Source: Chitinophagaceae bacterium UBA7600
GTDB taxonomy: Bacteria; Bacteroidota; Bacteroidia; Chitinophagales; Chitinophagaceae
Reading direction: 5' to 3'
Length of the DNA: 14,189 bases
NCBI GenBank assembly: GCA_002478885.1
Contig: DLKC01000011.1
Span: 1-14,189 of the forward strand
How positions within the stretch are numbered: the first letter of the stretch is position 1; each line of letters starts with the position of its first letter. The translations under genes were made by a program, and so were the position numbers. The notes below the pieces were generated by a model. That model was given only the letters and a program-made list of their open reading frames with translations, was not told the DNA's origin and made no database searches. Below are positions 7,423 through 14,138 of this stretch, piece by piece.

Positions 7423-7483
7423 GCTGGCCCAAACAAATGCTGCCATACGGCGAGACTGTCATACAGGGGTGCGATGGGCCAGC
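7423..7483. repeat. 8-bp inverted repeat between convergent genes
   Basis: GCTGGCCC (7423-7430) and GGGCCAGC (7476-7483) are perfect inverse copies separated by 45 bp, in the 112-bp gap between two convergent genes. The right arm runs into GCTATAGC (7482-7489) and CCCGGG. The block 7474-7490 (ATGGGCCAGCTATAGCC) resembles 103-121 (ATGGGTGCCTGCTATAGCC), which points to a second small repeat family. There is no T-run on either side, so it is not a classical terminator. Confidence 0.4.
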
Positions 7484-7528
7484 TATAGCCCGGGAAAGTA
7501 GTATGCTGTATTGCCGGCAGGTAAAAGA

Positions 7529-8161
7529 TCAATCTTCCAATTCCTTAATAAGGCCCTGCAACTGGGTAAGATAATCACCATACAGTTTTTTCAGGTACCA
7601 TTTTGTAAAGAAATACATGGCTGTGGTAAAAGCCACCAGGTAAATACCAAGCAGCACGATGTATTTTATAGCTTCAGGGTTTTGCGCAACCTCGGAACCT
7701 GTTGCATGCTGGTAGATCAGCTGGTCGTGGTAGCCAAGCCAACCTGCAAGCAAAGTGGCAACCGGGATCAAAGCCATGGTAAGTTGAAAATACAATCGAA
7801 CAAACTGGCGAAGCACCTCGTGAAGCTGCTGCAGGTTGCTTTTTACCGGCAGCGAGCTTAATGTAAGTGCTGTTACTTTTTTTAATAACACCAGTATCAC
7901 CGGGAAAAACAACAAACACAGTAAGCCGAATATGAGCGAATAAATACGGAGCGACTCGAATGGTGCATACCAGGCGGTAAAAAACAACAGGATGGCAAAC
8001 AGGATGGTTGCAAATAATTCAATTCGTAAGCTTCTGCTTAGCTTACCCAAAACAGATTGCGTTTTTTTGCCGAGTAATGCGCGGATCTCGGCAACGGATT
8101 TCTCCGGCGCCGGTATCTCCCGCTTAGAATTGAGTAGCAATTTCAGTTCATCTAATTCCAT
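7529..8161 (-). CDS. four-helix membrane protein, partner of the ECF sigma gene
   Basis: A 210-residue protein of unknown family. An N-terminal cytoplasmic segment (1-46, charged and helical, with MELDELKLLLNSK) is followed by four predicted membrane helices at about 47-66, 72-93, 124-144 and 166-187. The C-terminus is short and charged. There is no signal peptide and no HxxxCxxC zinc motif typical of ZAS anti-sigma factors. The start codon lies 14 nt after the stop of the ECF sigma gene, so the two are almost certainly co-transcribed. Position downstream of a sigma gene, together with an N-terminal cytoplasmic helical segment, suggests a membrane-bound anti-sigma or sensor role. That is inference from context; nothing in the sequence proves sigma binding. 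It could simply be a small membrane protein. Confidence 0.85.
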   Translation of the reverse strand: MELDELKLLLNSKREIPAPEKSVAEIRALLGKKTQSVLGKLSRSLRIELFATILFAILLFFTAWYAPFESLRIYSLIFGLLCLLFFPVILVLLKKVTALTLSSLPVKSNLQQLHEVLRQFVRLYFQLTMALIPVATLLAGWLGYHDQLIYQHATGSEVAQNPEAIKYIVLLGIYLVAFTTAMYFFTKWYLKKLYGDYLTQLQGLIKELED

Positions 8162-8175
8162 CAGGGGTTCAAATT

Positions 8176-8670
8176 TTATGAGAACTGGTAATGTTTTTTA
8201 CTTTCTTCTTTCAGCCGCGCCTTTATCCTGTTCATTTTCACAGCAACGTTGTTGGCGGTAATACCTAAAACCGAACTTATTTCTTCGTAACTGTAATCTT
8301 CCAGGTACAGCATCACAAGTGCTTTATCAATCTTTGAAAGAGCTGCAATAGATTTATGCATTGCTTTTAACTGCTCCTCTGTGTCTTCAGCCTTATCGGC
8401 TATTTCAGGGAAGTCAGTCGCACTTTCAACAGATGGTTTTCGTTTCTCCTTACGATAAAAAGAGATGGCAGTGTTCAGGGATACGCGATAAAGCCAGGTA
8501 GAAAATTTAGCATCTCCCCGAAAGCCAGGAAATGCCTTCCATGCATTTAGGGTTATTTCCTGGAAAAGGTCTTCATGCCCGGACGCATTATTCATATACA
8601 TATTGCATACCTTATGAATAATATTTTGGTGCTTGTTCAGCAACTCAATAAACTCATTCTCGCCCTGCAT
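8176..8670 (-). CDS. ECF-family RNA polymerase sigma factor
   Basis: A 164-residue sigma-70 family protein of the ECF type. Region 2 spans about residues 8-77: DLFQEITLNAWKAFPGF (34-50), then the promoter-melting stretch FSTWLYRVSLNTAISFYRK (56-74). Region 4 (about 105-157) contains the helix-turn-helix LEDYSYEEISSVLGITANNV, which reads the -35-type box. The linker (78-100) is acidic. It directs RNA polymerase to a stress- or signal-specific promoter set, unknown here. Start ATG at 8668-8670; ECF proteins of this type begin about eight residues before region 2, as here. It leads a two-gene operon with the membrane protein at 7529-8161. Upstream on the minus strand, TACTTTTT lies near the -7 position but misses the final G, so its own promoter may be non-standard, as expected of an autoregulated ECF gene. 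Confidence 0.95.
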   Translation of the reverse strand: MQGENEFIELLNKHQNIIHKVCNMYMNNASGHEDLFQEITLNAWKAFPGFRGDAKFSTWLYRVSLNTAISFYRKEKRKPSVESATDFPEIADKAEDTEEQLKAMHKSIAALSKIDKALVMLYLEDYSYEEISSVLGITANNVAVKMNRIKARLKEESKKHYQFS

Positions 8671-8766
8671 GAAAACTTAACTGTTGGTGATGATGTAAAA
8701 TTCGCACAAAAAAGTAAGTGTCGACTGTTTGTAGCATTATTTTGAAAAACATTACAGCATTAAAAC

Positions 8767-8792
8767 AAAAAACCCCGCATCGACATGCGGGG
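8767..8792 (-). terminator. rho-independent terminator of the Hsp20 gene
   Basis: CCCCGCAT (8773-8780) and ATGCGGGG (8785-8792) form an 8-bp perfect stem with loop CGAC. On the minus strand it is followed by TTTTTTGTTTTA. It lies 44 bp after the Hsp20 stop codon. Confidence 0.88.
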
Positions 8793-8835
8793 CAATAACC
8801 AAAACCAACTGCTATAATTCAAAAAAACATTTTAT

Positions 8836-9258
8836 CTATTGTATGGTAATTGCTTTGGGTGATTCTTTCACTTCTTCTTTTTTAGGGAGCAAAAGATTCA
8901 ATACGCCGCTCTCATACCTGGCCTGTATGCCATCTGCATTTATTTTTTCATCAACCATAAAACTCCGTTTGAAGCCAGACAGCCTGAATTCCCGGCGATG
9001 CGTGGTATGATTGCTCGTTTCCGTCTCTGCTTTCTTTTCATAGCTGATTGTCAGCAAGCCCTTCTCAAGGTTTACTTTAAAATCTTCCTTTTTTAAACCA
9101 GGCGCAAGCACTTCAAGATGAAATGCATCTGCTGTTTCGGAAATGTTCACAGGAGGTACATTCAATGCATTTGGTTTTCCCGGTGCGTTATAAGTTGCTC
9201 CAAAAAAGTTGTCAAATAAGTCATTGAACGATCTGTAGTTTTGTTTTACCAGTGTCAT
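8836..9258 (-). CDS. Hsp20/alpha-crystallin small heat-shock protein
   Basis: A 140-residue cytoplasmic ATP-independent holdase that binds unfolding proteins under heat or oxidative stress. An N-terminal arm (1-34, with FNDLFDNFFG) precedes the alpha-crystallin domain (about 35-126). Visible family landmarks are VNISETADAFHLEVLAPGLKK, where the domain begins, and ESGVLNLLLPK (116-126), the GVL motif of the last strand. The C-terminal tail ends in AITIQ, whose ITI (137-139) is the I-x-I motif that docks into a neighbouring subunit's groove. Length is typical. The gene is monocistronic with its own terminator, and is divergent from the bacilliredoxin at 9489 across a 230-bp spacer. A clear sigma promoter was not found. 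A 16-bp A/T palindrome sits 12 bp upstream of the ATG. Confidence 0.96.
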   Translation of the reverse strand: MTLVKQNYRSFNDLFDNFFGATYNAPGKPNALNVPPVNISETADAFHLEVLAPGLKKEDFKVNLEKGLLTISYEKKAETETSNHTTHRREFRLSGFKRSFMVDEKINADGIQARYESGVLNLLLPKKEEVKESPKAITIQ

Positions 9259-9270
9259 AATTATGCTTTT

Positions 9271-9286
9271 AAATTTTTAAAAATTT
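9271..9286. repeat. A/T-only palindrome in the Hsp20 leader
   Basis: AAATTTTTAAAAATTT is a perfect 16-bp palindrome located 12 bp upstream of the Hsp20 ATG (9256-9258). It could be a protein site or a weak RNA hairpin beside the ribosome-binding region; in AT-rich spacers it may also be chance. Confidence 0.35.
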
Positions 9287-9452
9287 GTTTCGTTTACAGT
9301 TTCAAAGGCTGTACCAGCACCTGAATAACGCATTTTGAACAGCAAAATCGACACTATACAGCACAAATAGCAGTCAAAATGTCTGCTTTAGCATAAATTC
9401 ACGTCGAATTGGCTTATTTTGATCAATTTTTTCTCTTTTAGAACTTTTCTTT

Positions 9453-9460
9453 TACATTTG
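9453..9460 (+). promoter_or_regulatory. -7 element of the bacilliredoxin gene
   Basis: TACATTTG is an exact TAnnTTTG match; the start would be near 9464-9467, a leader of about 22-25 nt. The expected -33 region (about 9429-9433) is a run of T with no TTG. The leader carries AGAGGAA (9479-9485), a rather good Shine-Dalgarno compared with other genes in the window. Confidence 0.5.
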
Positions 9461-9488
9461 TGTTTACTAAAGAAAAAAGAGGAACAAG

Positions 9489-9905
9489 ATGTATCCAGAA
9501 CAAATAGTAATGCCGATGAAGGCAGAGTTAACAGATAACGGTTTTGAGGAATTGGTTACACCCGAAGAAGTTGATAATACTTTAAAAAGTGAAGGAACAA
9601 CTTTAGTAATGATCAATTCGGTTTGTGGTTGTGCTGCCGGCAGCGCAAGACCGGGTGTGGTAATGGCTGTTCATAATGCTTCTAAAAAGCCCGATCGCCT
9701 CACCACAAGTTTCGCTGGTTTTGATATTGACGCTGTTCAGAAGATAAGAGAACACCTGTTTCCTTATCCTCCGTCATCGCCCGCAGTAGCGCTCTTTAAA
9801 GACGGACAATTGGTGCATATGGTAGAAAGACATCAGATTGAAGGCAGACCCGCACAATTGATTGCGCGGAACCTTATCGATGCTTTTGAGACCCATTGCC
9901 AGTAA
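9489..9905 (+). CDS. BrxA/BrxB-family bacilliredoxin
   Basis: A 138-residue cytoplasmic thioredoxin-fold protein of the YphP/YqiW (DUF1094) family. In Firmicutes these enzymes remove bacillithiol from oxidised protein cysteines; many Bacteroidota also make bacillithiol. The active-site motif SVCGCAAGSARPG places the two cysteines at Cys46 and Cys48, the CGC form typical of the family. The stretch LFPYPPSSPAVALFKDGQLVHMVERHQIEG (about 90-119) is also characteristic. Length agrees with the family (about 135-145). It starts at ATG 9489 after AGAGGAA, and ends at a strong terminator 49 bp after the stop. It is divergent from Hsp20, which suggests a shared stress context. Despite the name it is unrelated to BREX phage-defence proteins. 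Whether this organism makes bacillithiol cannot be seen here. Confidence 0.95.
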   Translation: MYPEQIVMPMKAELTDNGFEELVTPEEVDNTLKSEGTTLVMINSVCGCAAGSARPGVVMAVHNASKKPDRLTTSFAGFDIDAVQKIREHLFPYPPSSPAVALFKDGQLVHMVERHQIEGRPAQLIARNLIDAFETHCQ

Positions 9906-9954
9906 ACATATTCCATGTTCAGACAGCTTTGTTCATGGATGGGTTAGTAAATAC

Positions 9955-9985
9955 GACCTCCTTATTCTTAAGGAGGTCTTTTTAT
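9955..9985 (+). terminator. rho-independent terminator of the bacilliredoxin gene
   Basis: GACCTCCTTA (9955-9964) and TAAGGAGGTC (9969-9978) form a perfect 10-bp stem with loop TTCT and a T-run behind it. Confidence 0.9.
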
Positions 9986-9989
9986 TGTT

Positions 9990-10037
9990 GTACCCGGCTG
10001 TCGTCACTTTCCTCAACGTTCCTTGCGTCGCACACTT
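9990..10037 (-). repeat. two-box intergenic repeat, copy C
   Basis: On the minus strand, box 1 AGTGTGCGACGCAAGGAAC (10017-10037 overall, identical to copy A) is followed after 18 bp by box 2 GCCGGGTAC (9990-9998). It starts about 5 bp after the T-run of the bacilliredoxin terminator. Nearer lgt, AATCTGC (10060-10066) and GCAGATT (10077-10083) form a 7-bp hairpin about 105 bp before the lgt start; its role is unknown. Confidence 0.6.
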
Positions 10038-10188
10038 ATACTGCAGGTTAAGACCGGGCAATCTGCTGCAACCGGCGCAGATTCCATCGCACGTAATCAC
10101 CCGCACACTTTATTATCTTTTTAACCAACAAATATTCAAACATGTTTTCTTTTGACTAACATTGCAGTTATTCAAATAATTGAAATAG

Positions 10189-11367
10189 ATGTATCCGAAT
10201 TTATATTATGCTTTCAGGGATCTGTTTGGTTTTGAGATCCCCTTTTTGAAAGTGGTTAATTCATTTGGCTTTTTCGTGGCCATAGCCTTTCTGCTTTCCG
10301 CCTGGCTGCTCATTAAAGAATTGAGGAGAAGGGAAGCGCTCGGGATATTCACTTACACGGATACAACTATTACCATTGGCGAACCAGCAGGCTTCGGTGA
10401 GTTACTGATCAATTTCTTACTTGGCTTTTTTCTTGGATTCAAGATCATTGGAGTTTTGATTGTTGACGGAGCATTAAACGATCCGCAGGCATTTATATTT
10501 TCAAAACTGGGAAGCTGGCCGGCGGGAATCGCGCTGGGCCTGTTCTTTGCCGGCTGGAAATGGTGGGAAAAAAACAAGACCAGGCTTGAAAAGCCTGTGG
10601 AGCGGACTTTGCGAATCTGGCCAAGCGACAGGGTAGGTGACATCACCATTATTGCCGCGGTTGCAGGTTTTGTTGGCGCTAAAATATTCGACAACCTGGA
10701 AAACTGGGACCGTTTTATACAAGACCCGATAGGCAACCTTATTTCGCCCAGTGGACTCACCTTCTATGGTGGGCTTATTGTTGCCACTTTTACTTTATGG
10801 TATTACTTCAGGAAAAAAGGGATAAGCTTTATTAAAGTAGCCGATGCTGCTGCACCGGTGCTCATGTTCTCTTATGCCTTTGGAAGGGTGGGCTGCCAGG
10901 TCGCAGGAGATGGCGACTGGGGAATCGTTAATACGTCACCAAAGCCTTTTAGCTGGCTGCCCGACTGGATGTGGGCCTATGACTATGCGCATAATGTAAA
11001 CCGGGAAGGTGTGCCCATTCCCGGGTGTGACTGGGGCGACTATTGTGCGCACCTGCCAATGAAAGTGTTTCCAACGCCGTTTTATGAGATCGTTGTATGC
11101 CTCCTGCTTTTCTGGTTACTGTGGAGCATCAGGAAGAAAGTAAAGTTAACGGGGCGCATGTTTGCGATCTATCTTATACTGAATGGTATTGAACGATTTT
11201 TTATTGAAAAGATAAGGGTAAACACCCGGTACGATATTTTTGGCTTTCACCCTACACAGGCCGAATTGATATCTTCCCTGCTGGTGGTGTGCGGAGTTTT
11301 ATTATACCTCTATGCTCCCAGGCTTGCCATAAATAAAAAGACGGAAGCTGTTGCCGCAGCAAAATAA
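10189..11367 (+). CDS. lgt: prolipoprotein diacylglyceryl transferase
   Basis: A 392-residue multi-pass inner-membrane enzyme. It moves a diacylglyceryl group from phosphatidylglycerol to the lipobox cysteine of prolipoproteins, the first step of lipoprotein maturation. The family signature is at 230-245 (YAFGRVGCQVAGDGDWG), where Arg233 matches the essential E. coli Arg143. The stretch NGIERFFIEKIR (332-343) holds the second conserved Arg region (E. coli Arg239), and GFHPTQAEL (352-360) matches the GQ-containing last loop. At the E. coli HGGL motif (His103) this protein has FYGGL, with Tyr193. It is about 100 residues longer than E. coli Lgt (291 aa); the excess lies at about 50-150 and adds two hydrophobic stretches (75-93, 108-124). 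The last 15 residues are a polar tail. The start is ATG 10189 with a poor leader; TAACATTG at 10157-10164 is a one-mismatch -7 candidate. Monocistronic, with a strong terminator. Confidence 0.94.
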   Translation: MYPNLYYAFRDLFGFEIPFLKVVNSFGFFVAIAFLLSAWLLIKELRRREALGIFTYTDTTITIGEPAGFGELLINFLLGFFLGFKIIGVLIVDGALNDPQAFIFSKLGSWPAGIALGLFFAGWKWWEKNKTRLEKPVERTLRIWPSDRVGDITIIAAVAGFVGAKIFDNLENWDRFIQDPIGNLISPSGLTFYGGLIVATFTLWYYFRKKGISFIKVADAAAPVLMFSYAFGRVGCQVAGDGDWGIVNTSPKPFSWLPDWMWAYDYAHNVNREGVPIPGCDWGDYCAHLPMKVFPTPFYEIVVCLLLFWLLWSIRKKVKLTGRMFAIYLILNGIERFFIEKIRVNTRYDIFGFHPTQAELISSLLVVCGVLLYLYAPRLAINKKTEAVAAAK

Positions 11368-11385
11368 TAACTGTAATGTCTTTAA

Positions 11386-11421
11386 AAAAGCACCGGGCAA
11401 AAATGATTGCCCGGTGCTTTT
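11386..11421 (+). terminator. rho-independent terminator of lgt
   Basis: A perfect 15-bp inverted repeat (11386-11400 with 11407-11421; core AGCACCGGGCAA) encloses the 6-nt loop AAATGA and ends in TTTT. It starts 18 bp after the lgt stop codon. Confidence 0.9.
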
Positions 11422-11603
11422 GCTTTCAGGCATGCCAATAAGAGATCCGGTAGTTGAACGGAGCGTCGCAAGCGGTGCCGGGCCTTTTGATGCCGCCCGG
11501 GCCTGCTTCCAAATAACGCATTTAATAAAGGACCTGCATCGCTTCGTTAATGGGGGTTAACCGCCACTCATCAATGTTTTTTACCTTCTATGTTATGTCA
11601 TTA
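11422..11603. other. spacer between lgt and the outer-membrane receptor
   Basis: No credible gene is visible. GCGTCGCAAGCGGTGCCGGG (11463-11482) recalls parts of both boxes of the two-box repeat but the order and spacing do not fit, so it is at most a degenerate relic. The rest has no clear structure. Confidence 0.35.
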
Positions 11604-11622
11604 TACTATGTATTACATAGTA
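11604..11622. promoter_or_regulatory. palindromic operator before the outer-membrane receptor gene
   Basis: TACTATGTA, a central T, and TACATAGTA form a perfect 9-bp-arm palindrome. It ends 2 bp before the predicted -7 box (11625-11632) and so fills the -33/-7 spacer, where a bound dimer would block RNA polymerase. The ATGT...ACAT core is like operators described for PadR-family repressors. A half-site CATAGTA recurs at 11673-11679, overlapping the start codon, and TAGTACT lies at 11652-11658. No regulator gene is in the window. Confidence 0.6.
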
Positions 11623-11624
11623 CC

Positions 11625-11632
11625 TACTTTTG
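11625..11632 (+). promoter_or_regulatory. -7 element of the outer-membrane receptor gene
   Basis: TACTTTTG matches TAnnTTTG exactly. The predicted start near 11636-11639 gives a leader of about 40 nt. No good TTG is seen at -33, as may happen for a regulated promoter. Confidence 0.5.
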
Positions 11633-11678
11633 GTCTGTAATCAACAAAAGATAGTACTAAAAACCTAATAATCATAGT

Positions 11679-14138
11679 ATGAAAAAGAAGATGCACCTGC
11701 TAACCTTATTAAGCGTAATGTTTTTAATATTAACAAGTTACGCTAATGAAATTGAAATTTCCAATGTAAGCGGAAATATATCGTCTGGGGATAAAGCAAT
11801 TGAAGGCGCCACCGTAAAACTGCTGGCGGCAACAGATTCATCCGCCATTAAAACCACTTTTAGTGATCGTTCGGGCAGTTTTCATTTCCAGGAACAACGG
11901 GAAGGAAAATACCTGGTATCTGTCCAGTTTGTGGGTTTTGCCACTTACTACAGCGAAGTTTTTGAGCTGAATGAAGAGACTTTCTTCTATCAGCTTCGAC
12001 CGGTTAAACTGGCTATTGCGAGCCAACAACTCAACGCCGTAACCGTTACCAGCAAAAAGCCGTTTATTGAGCAAAAGATCGACAAAACAGTTGTTAATGT
12101 TGATGCATCCCCAACCAACACCGGTTTAACAGCCCTGGAGGTTTTGGAGAAATCGCCTGGCGTTACTGTTGACAAAGATGGAAATGTAAGCCTAAAGGGC
12201 AAGCAGGGTGTTTTAATACTGATTGACGGCAAGCCCACTTACCTTGGCAGTGCCGATCTTGCCAATATGCTCAGGAATATGGCCAGTTCCAATATCGACC
12301 AGTTGGAGATCATGACAAATCCCCCGGCTAAATATGACGCTTCCGGCAATTCAGGCATCATCAACATTAAAACGAAAAAATCAAAAATTAAAGGTTTAAA
12401 CGGCAGCGTTACGGCCGGCGCCGGGATGGGGCAGGAGCCAAAGGCTAACGAAAGCTTTAGCCTGAACTACCGCAGCGGCAAAGTAAATGTGTTTGGCAAT
12501 TACAGTTATAACTGGAATAAAGGCATTCAGCAGCTCGATCTCAACAGGAATTTCCGAAATGCACAAACCGGCGACATTGAATCAGTGTTCAGCCAGCACA
12601 CCGATATGCAAAACAACTACCAGCGTCACAATTTCAAGGCGGGACTTGACTATTCTCTGTCTCCAAAAACAACTGTCGGGTTTTCTGTGACTGGCTATAC
12701 CAACCCTGGCAAATTTGAAAGCGTTAATACAACCAATATTTACAATGCAGCTAACCAATTACAAACGGTAACAGCATCTACAAGCAGTTCTACTGAGCAA
12801 TGGAATAACATCGGTGGTAACCTGAACTTCCGGCACAGCTTTGATACAGCGGGAACTGAATTAAGCGGCGACTTTGACTATGTTCGGTATACTTCAGGTA
12901 TGGATCAAATCTTCAACAATTACTTTTTCAACCCGGCGGGGGGTAAAATACAACCCGATGAAACATTAAGAGGAACACTGCCCGGCAACATTGATATTTA
13001 CAGTGGCAAGGTTGATTTCAGCAAGTCATTGAAACACGATCTTAAACTTGATGCAGGCGTTAAGAGCAGCTTTGTTAAAACAGACAACAACGCATTGTAC
13101 GAGAACTATGCCGAAGGTGGATGGATAACCGACTCCGGCAGAAGCAACCACTTTATATACAAAGAAAATATCAACGCTGCGTATGTAAACCTGAACAAAC
13201 AACTCAGCAAAAAGTGGAGTGCACAGGCGGGATTAAGGCTGGAGAACACCAACTCCGATGGCAACCAGCTTACAACAGGCGAAACCTTTAAAAGAAATTA
13301 TACGCAGTTGTTCCCCACGGCATTTGTAGGATACACATTGAACGATAAGAACCAATTCTCCTTAAGCTATGGCAGAAGAATCGAAAGACCCGATTACAGC
13401 GACCTCAATCCGTTCTATTATTTTCTGGATAAATACACCTACCAGGTTGGTAATCCTTACCTGAGCCCGCAGTTCAGCCACAATATCGAGTTAAGCCATT
13501 CTTTTAGCGGTATTTTAAACACAACGCTTGGCTACAGTAATATCAACAATATTATCCAGCAGGTGTTGGAGCAGGTTGACAGTACCCATACCACGTTTGT
13601 AAAGCAGAGCAATATTGCAAAACAGCAAAGCCTCACACTAAGTGTAAACGCCAATGTGCCGGTAACAAAATGGTGGAGAGCCAACATATACACGCAGTTC
13701 ATGTACAACGAATACAAGGGTTATGTAAACAATGGCGAAATCAATGTTTCAGGTCCGGGCTTTATGACAAATATTACCAACCAGTTTACCATTAAGAATG
13801 GCTGGTCGCTTGAGCTGAGTGGATTTTACCGTGGTAAAATGGTAGAAGGTACCATGGTATCGAAGCCAATGGGTGTGGTAAACTTCGCAGTGGCGAAGAA
13901 TATCCTGAAAAACAAAGGCAGCATCAAGCTTAATTTCCGCGACTTCCTCGATATACAGGAATTCAATGGATACAGTAAATACCAGAATATCGATGTTAAT
14001 ATCCGCAACCAGTGGGATAACAGGGTTGTTAACCTTAGTTTCACCTACCGGTTCAGCAAAGGCAAAGCAGCAACGCAATCGCGTCACTCCAATTCAGCCG
14101 AAGACGAACTCAACCGCGTAAAGGGAGGCAGAAATTAA
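11679..14138 (+). CDS. outer-membrane beta-barrel receptor (TonB-dependent-receptor-like)
   Basis: An 819-residue outer-membrane protein. Residues 1-22 are a signal peptide ending in TSYA. Residues about 27-107 form a carboxypeptidase-like regulatory domain (SGNISSGDKAIEGATVKLL, GSFHF, VGFATY). About 128-233 is a plug-like domain (GLTALEVLEKSPGVTVD, LILIDGKPTYLG, SGIINIKTKK). From about 236 to 795 there is a 'family 3' outer-membrane beta-barrel of repeated aromatic, Asn-rich strands, ending in VVNLSFTYRF. A polar tail (about 797-819, SAEDELNRVKGG) follows the last strand, as seen in many members of this family. There is no SusD partner nearby, so it is not a polysaccharide-utilisation pair; the ligand is unknown and could be a peptide, siderophore or metal complex. 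Start ATG 11679, with no clear Shine-Dalgarno. Probably repressible through the palindrome at 11604-11622. Nothing downstream fits in the window. Confidence 0.93.
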   Translation: MKKKMHLLTLLSVMFLILTSYANEIEISNVSGNISSGDKAIEGATVKLLAATDSSAIKTTFSDRSGSFHFQEQREGKYLVSVQFVGFATYYSEVFELNEETFFYQLRPVKLAIASQQLNAVTVTSKKPFIEQKIDKTVVNVDASPTNTGLTALEVLEKSPGVTVDKDGNVSLKGKQGVLILIDGKPTYLGSADLANMLRNMASSNIDQLEIMTNPPAKYDASGNSGIINIKTKKSKIKGLNGSVTAGAGMGQEPKANESFSLNYRSGKVNVFGNYSYNWNKGIQQLDLNRNFRNAQTGDIESVFSQHTDMQNNYQRHNFKAGLDYSLSPKTTVGFSVTGYTNPGKFESVNTTNIYNAANQLQTVTASTSSSTEQWNNIGGNLNFRHSFDTAGTELSGDFDYVRYTSGMDQIFNNYFFNPAGGKIQPDETLRGTLPGNIDIYSGKVDFSKSLKHDLKLDAGVKSSFVKTDNNALYENYAEGGWITDSGRSNHFIYKENINAAYVNLNKQLSKKWSAQAGLRLENTNSDGNQLTTGETFKRNYTQLFPTAFVGYTLNDKNQFSLSYGRRIERPDYSDLNPFYYFLDKYTYQVGNPYLSPQFSHNIELSHSFSGILNTTLGYSNINNIIQQVLEQVDSTHTTFVKQSNIAKQQSLTLSVNANVPVTKWWRANIYTQFMYNEYKGYVNNGEINVSGPGFMTNITNQFTIKNGWSLELSGFYRGKMVEGTMVSKPMGVVNFAVAKNILKNKGSIKLNFRDFLDIQEFNGYSKYQNIDVNIRNQWDNRVVNLSFTYRFSKGKAATQSRHSNSAEDELNRVKGGRN

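Noticed and set aside
9489..9905. Possible BREX phage-defence gene because of the name BrxA
   Set aside because: The CGC motif and length identify a bacilliredoxin; no other BREX gene (pglX, brxC, pglZ) is present.
9862..10155. Plus-strand 97-codon frame
   Set aside because: It runs out of the bacilliredoxin gene in another frame, through the terminator and repeat copy C.
11679..14138. SusC-type polysaccharide-utilisation receptor
   Set aside because: Barrel type and length (819 aa) differ from SusC (about 1000 aa), and no SusD gene follows in the window.
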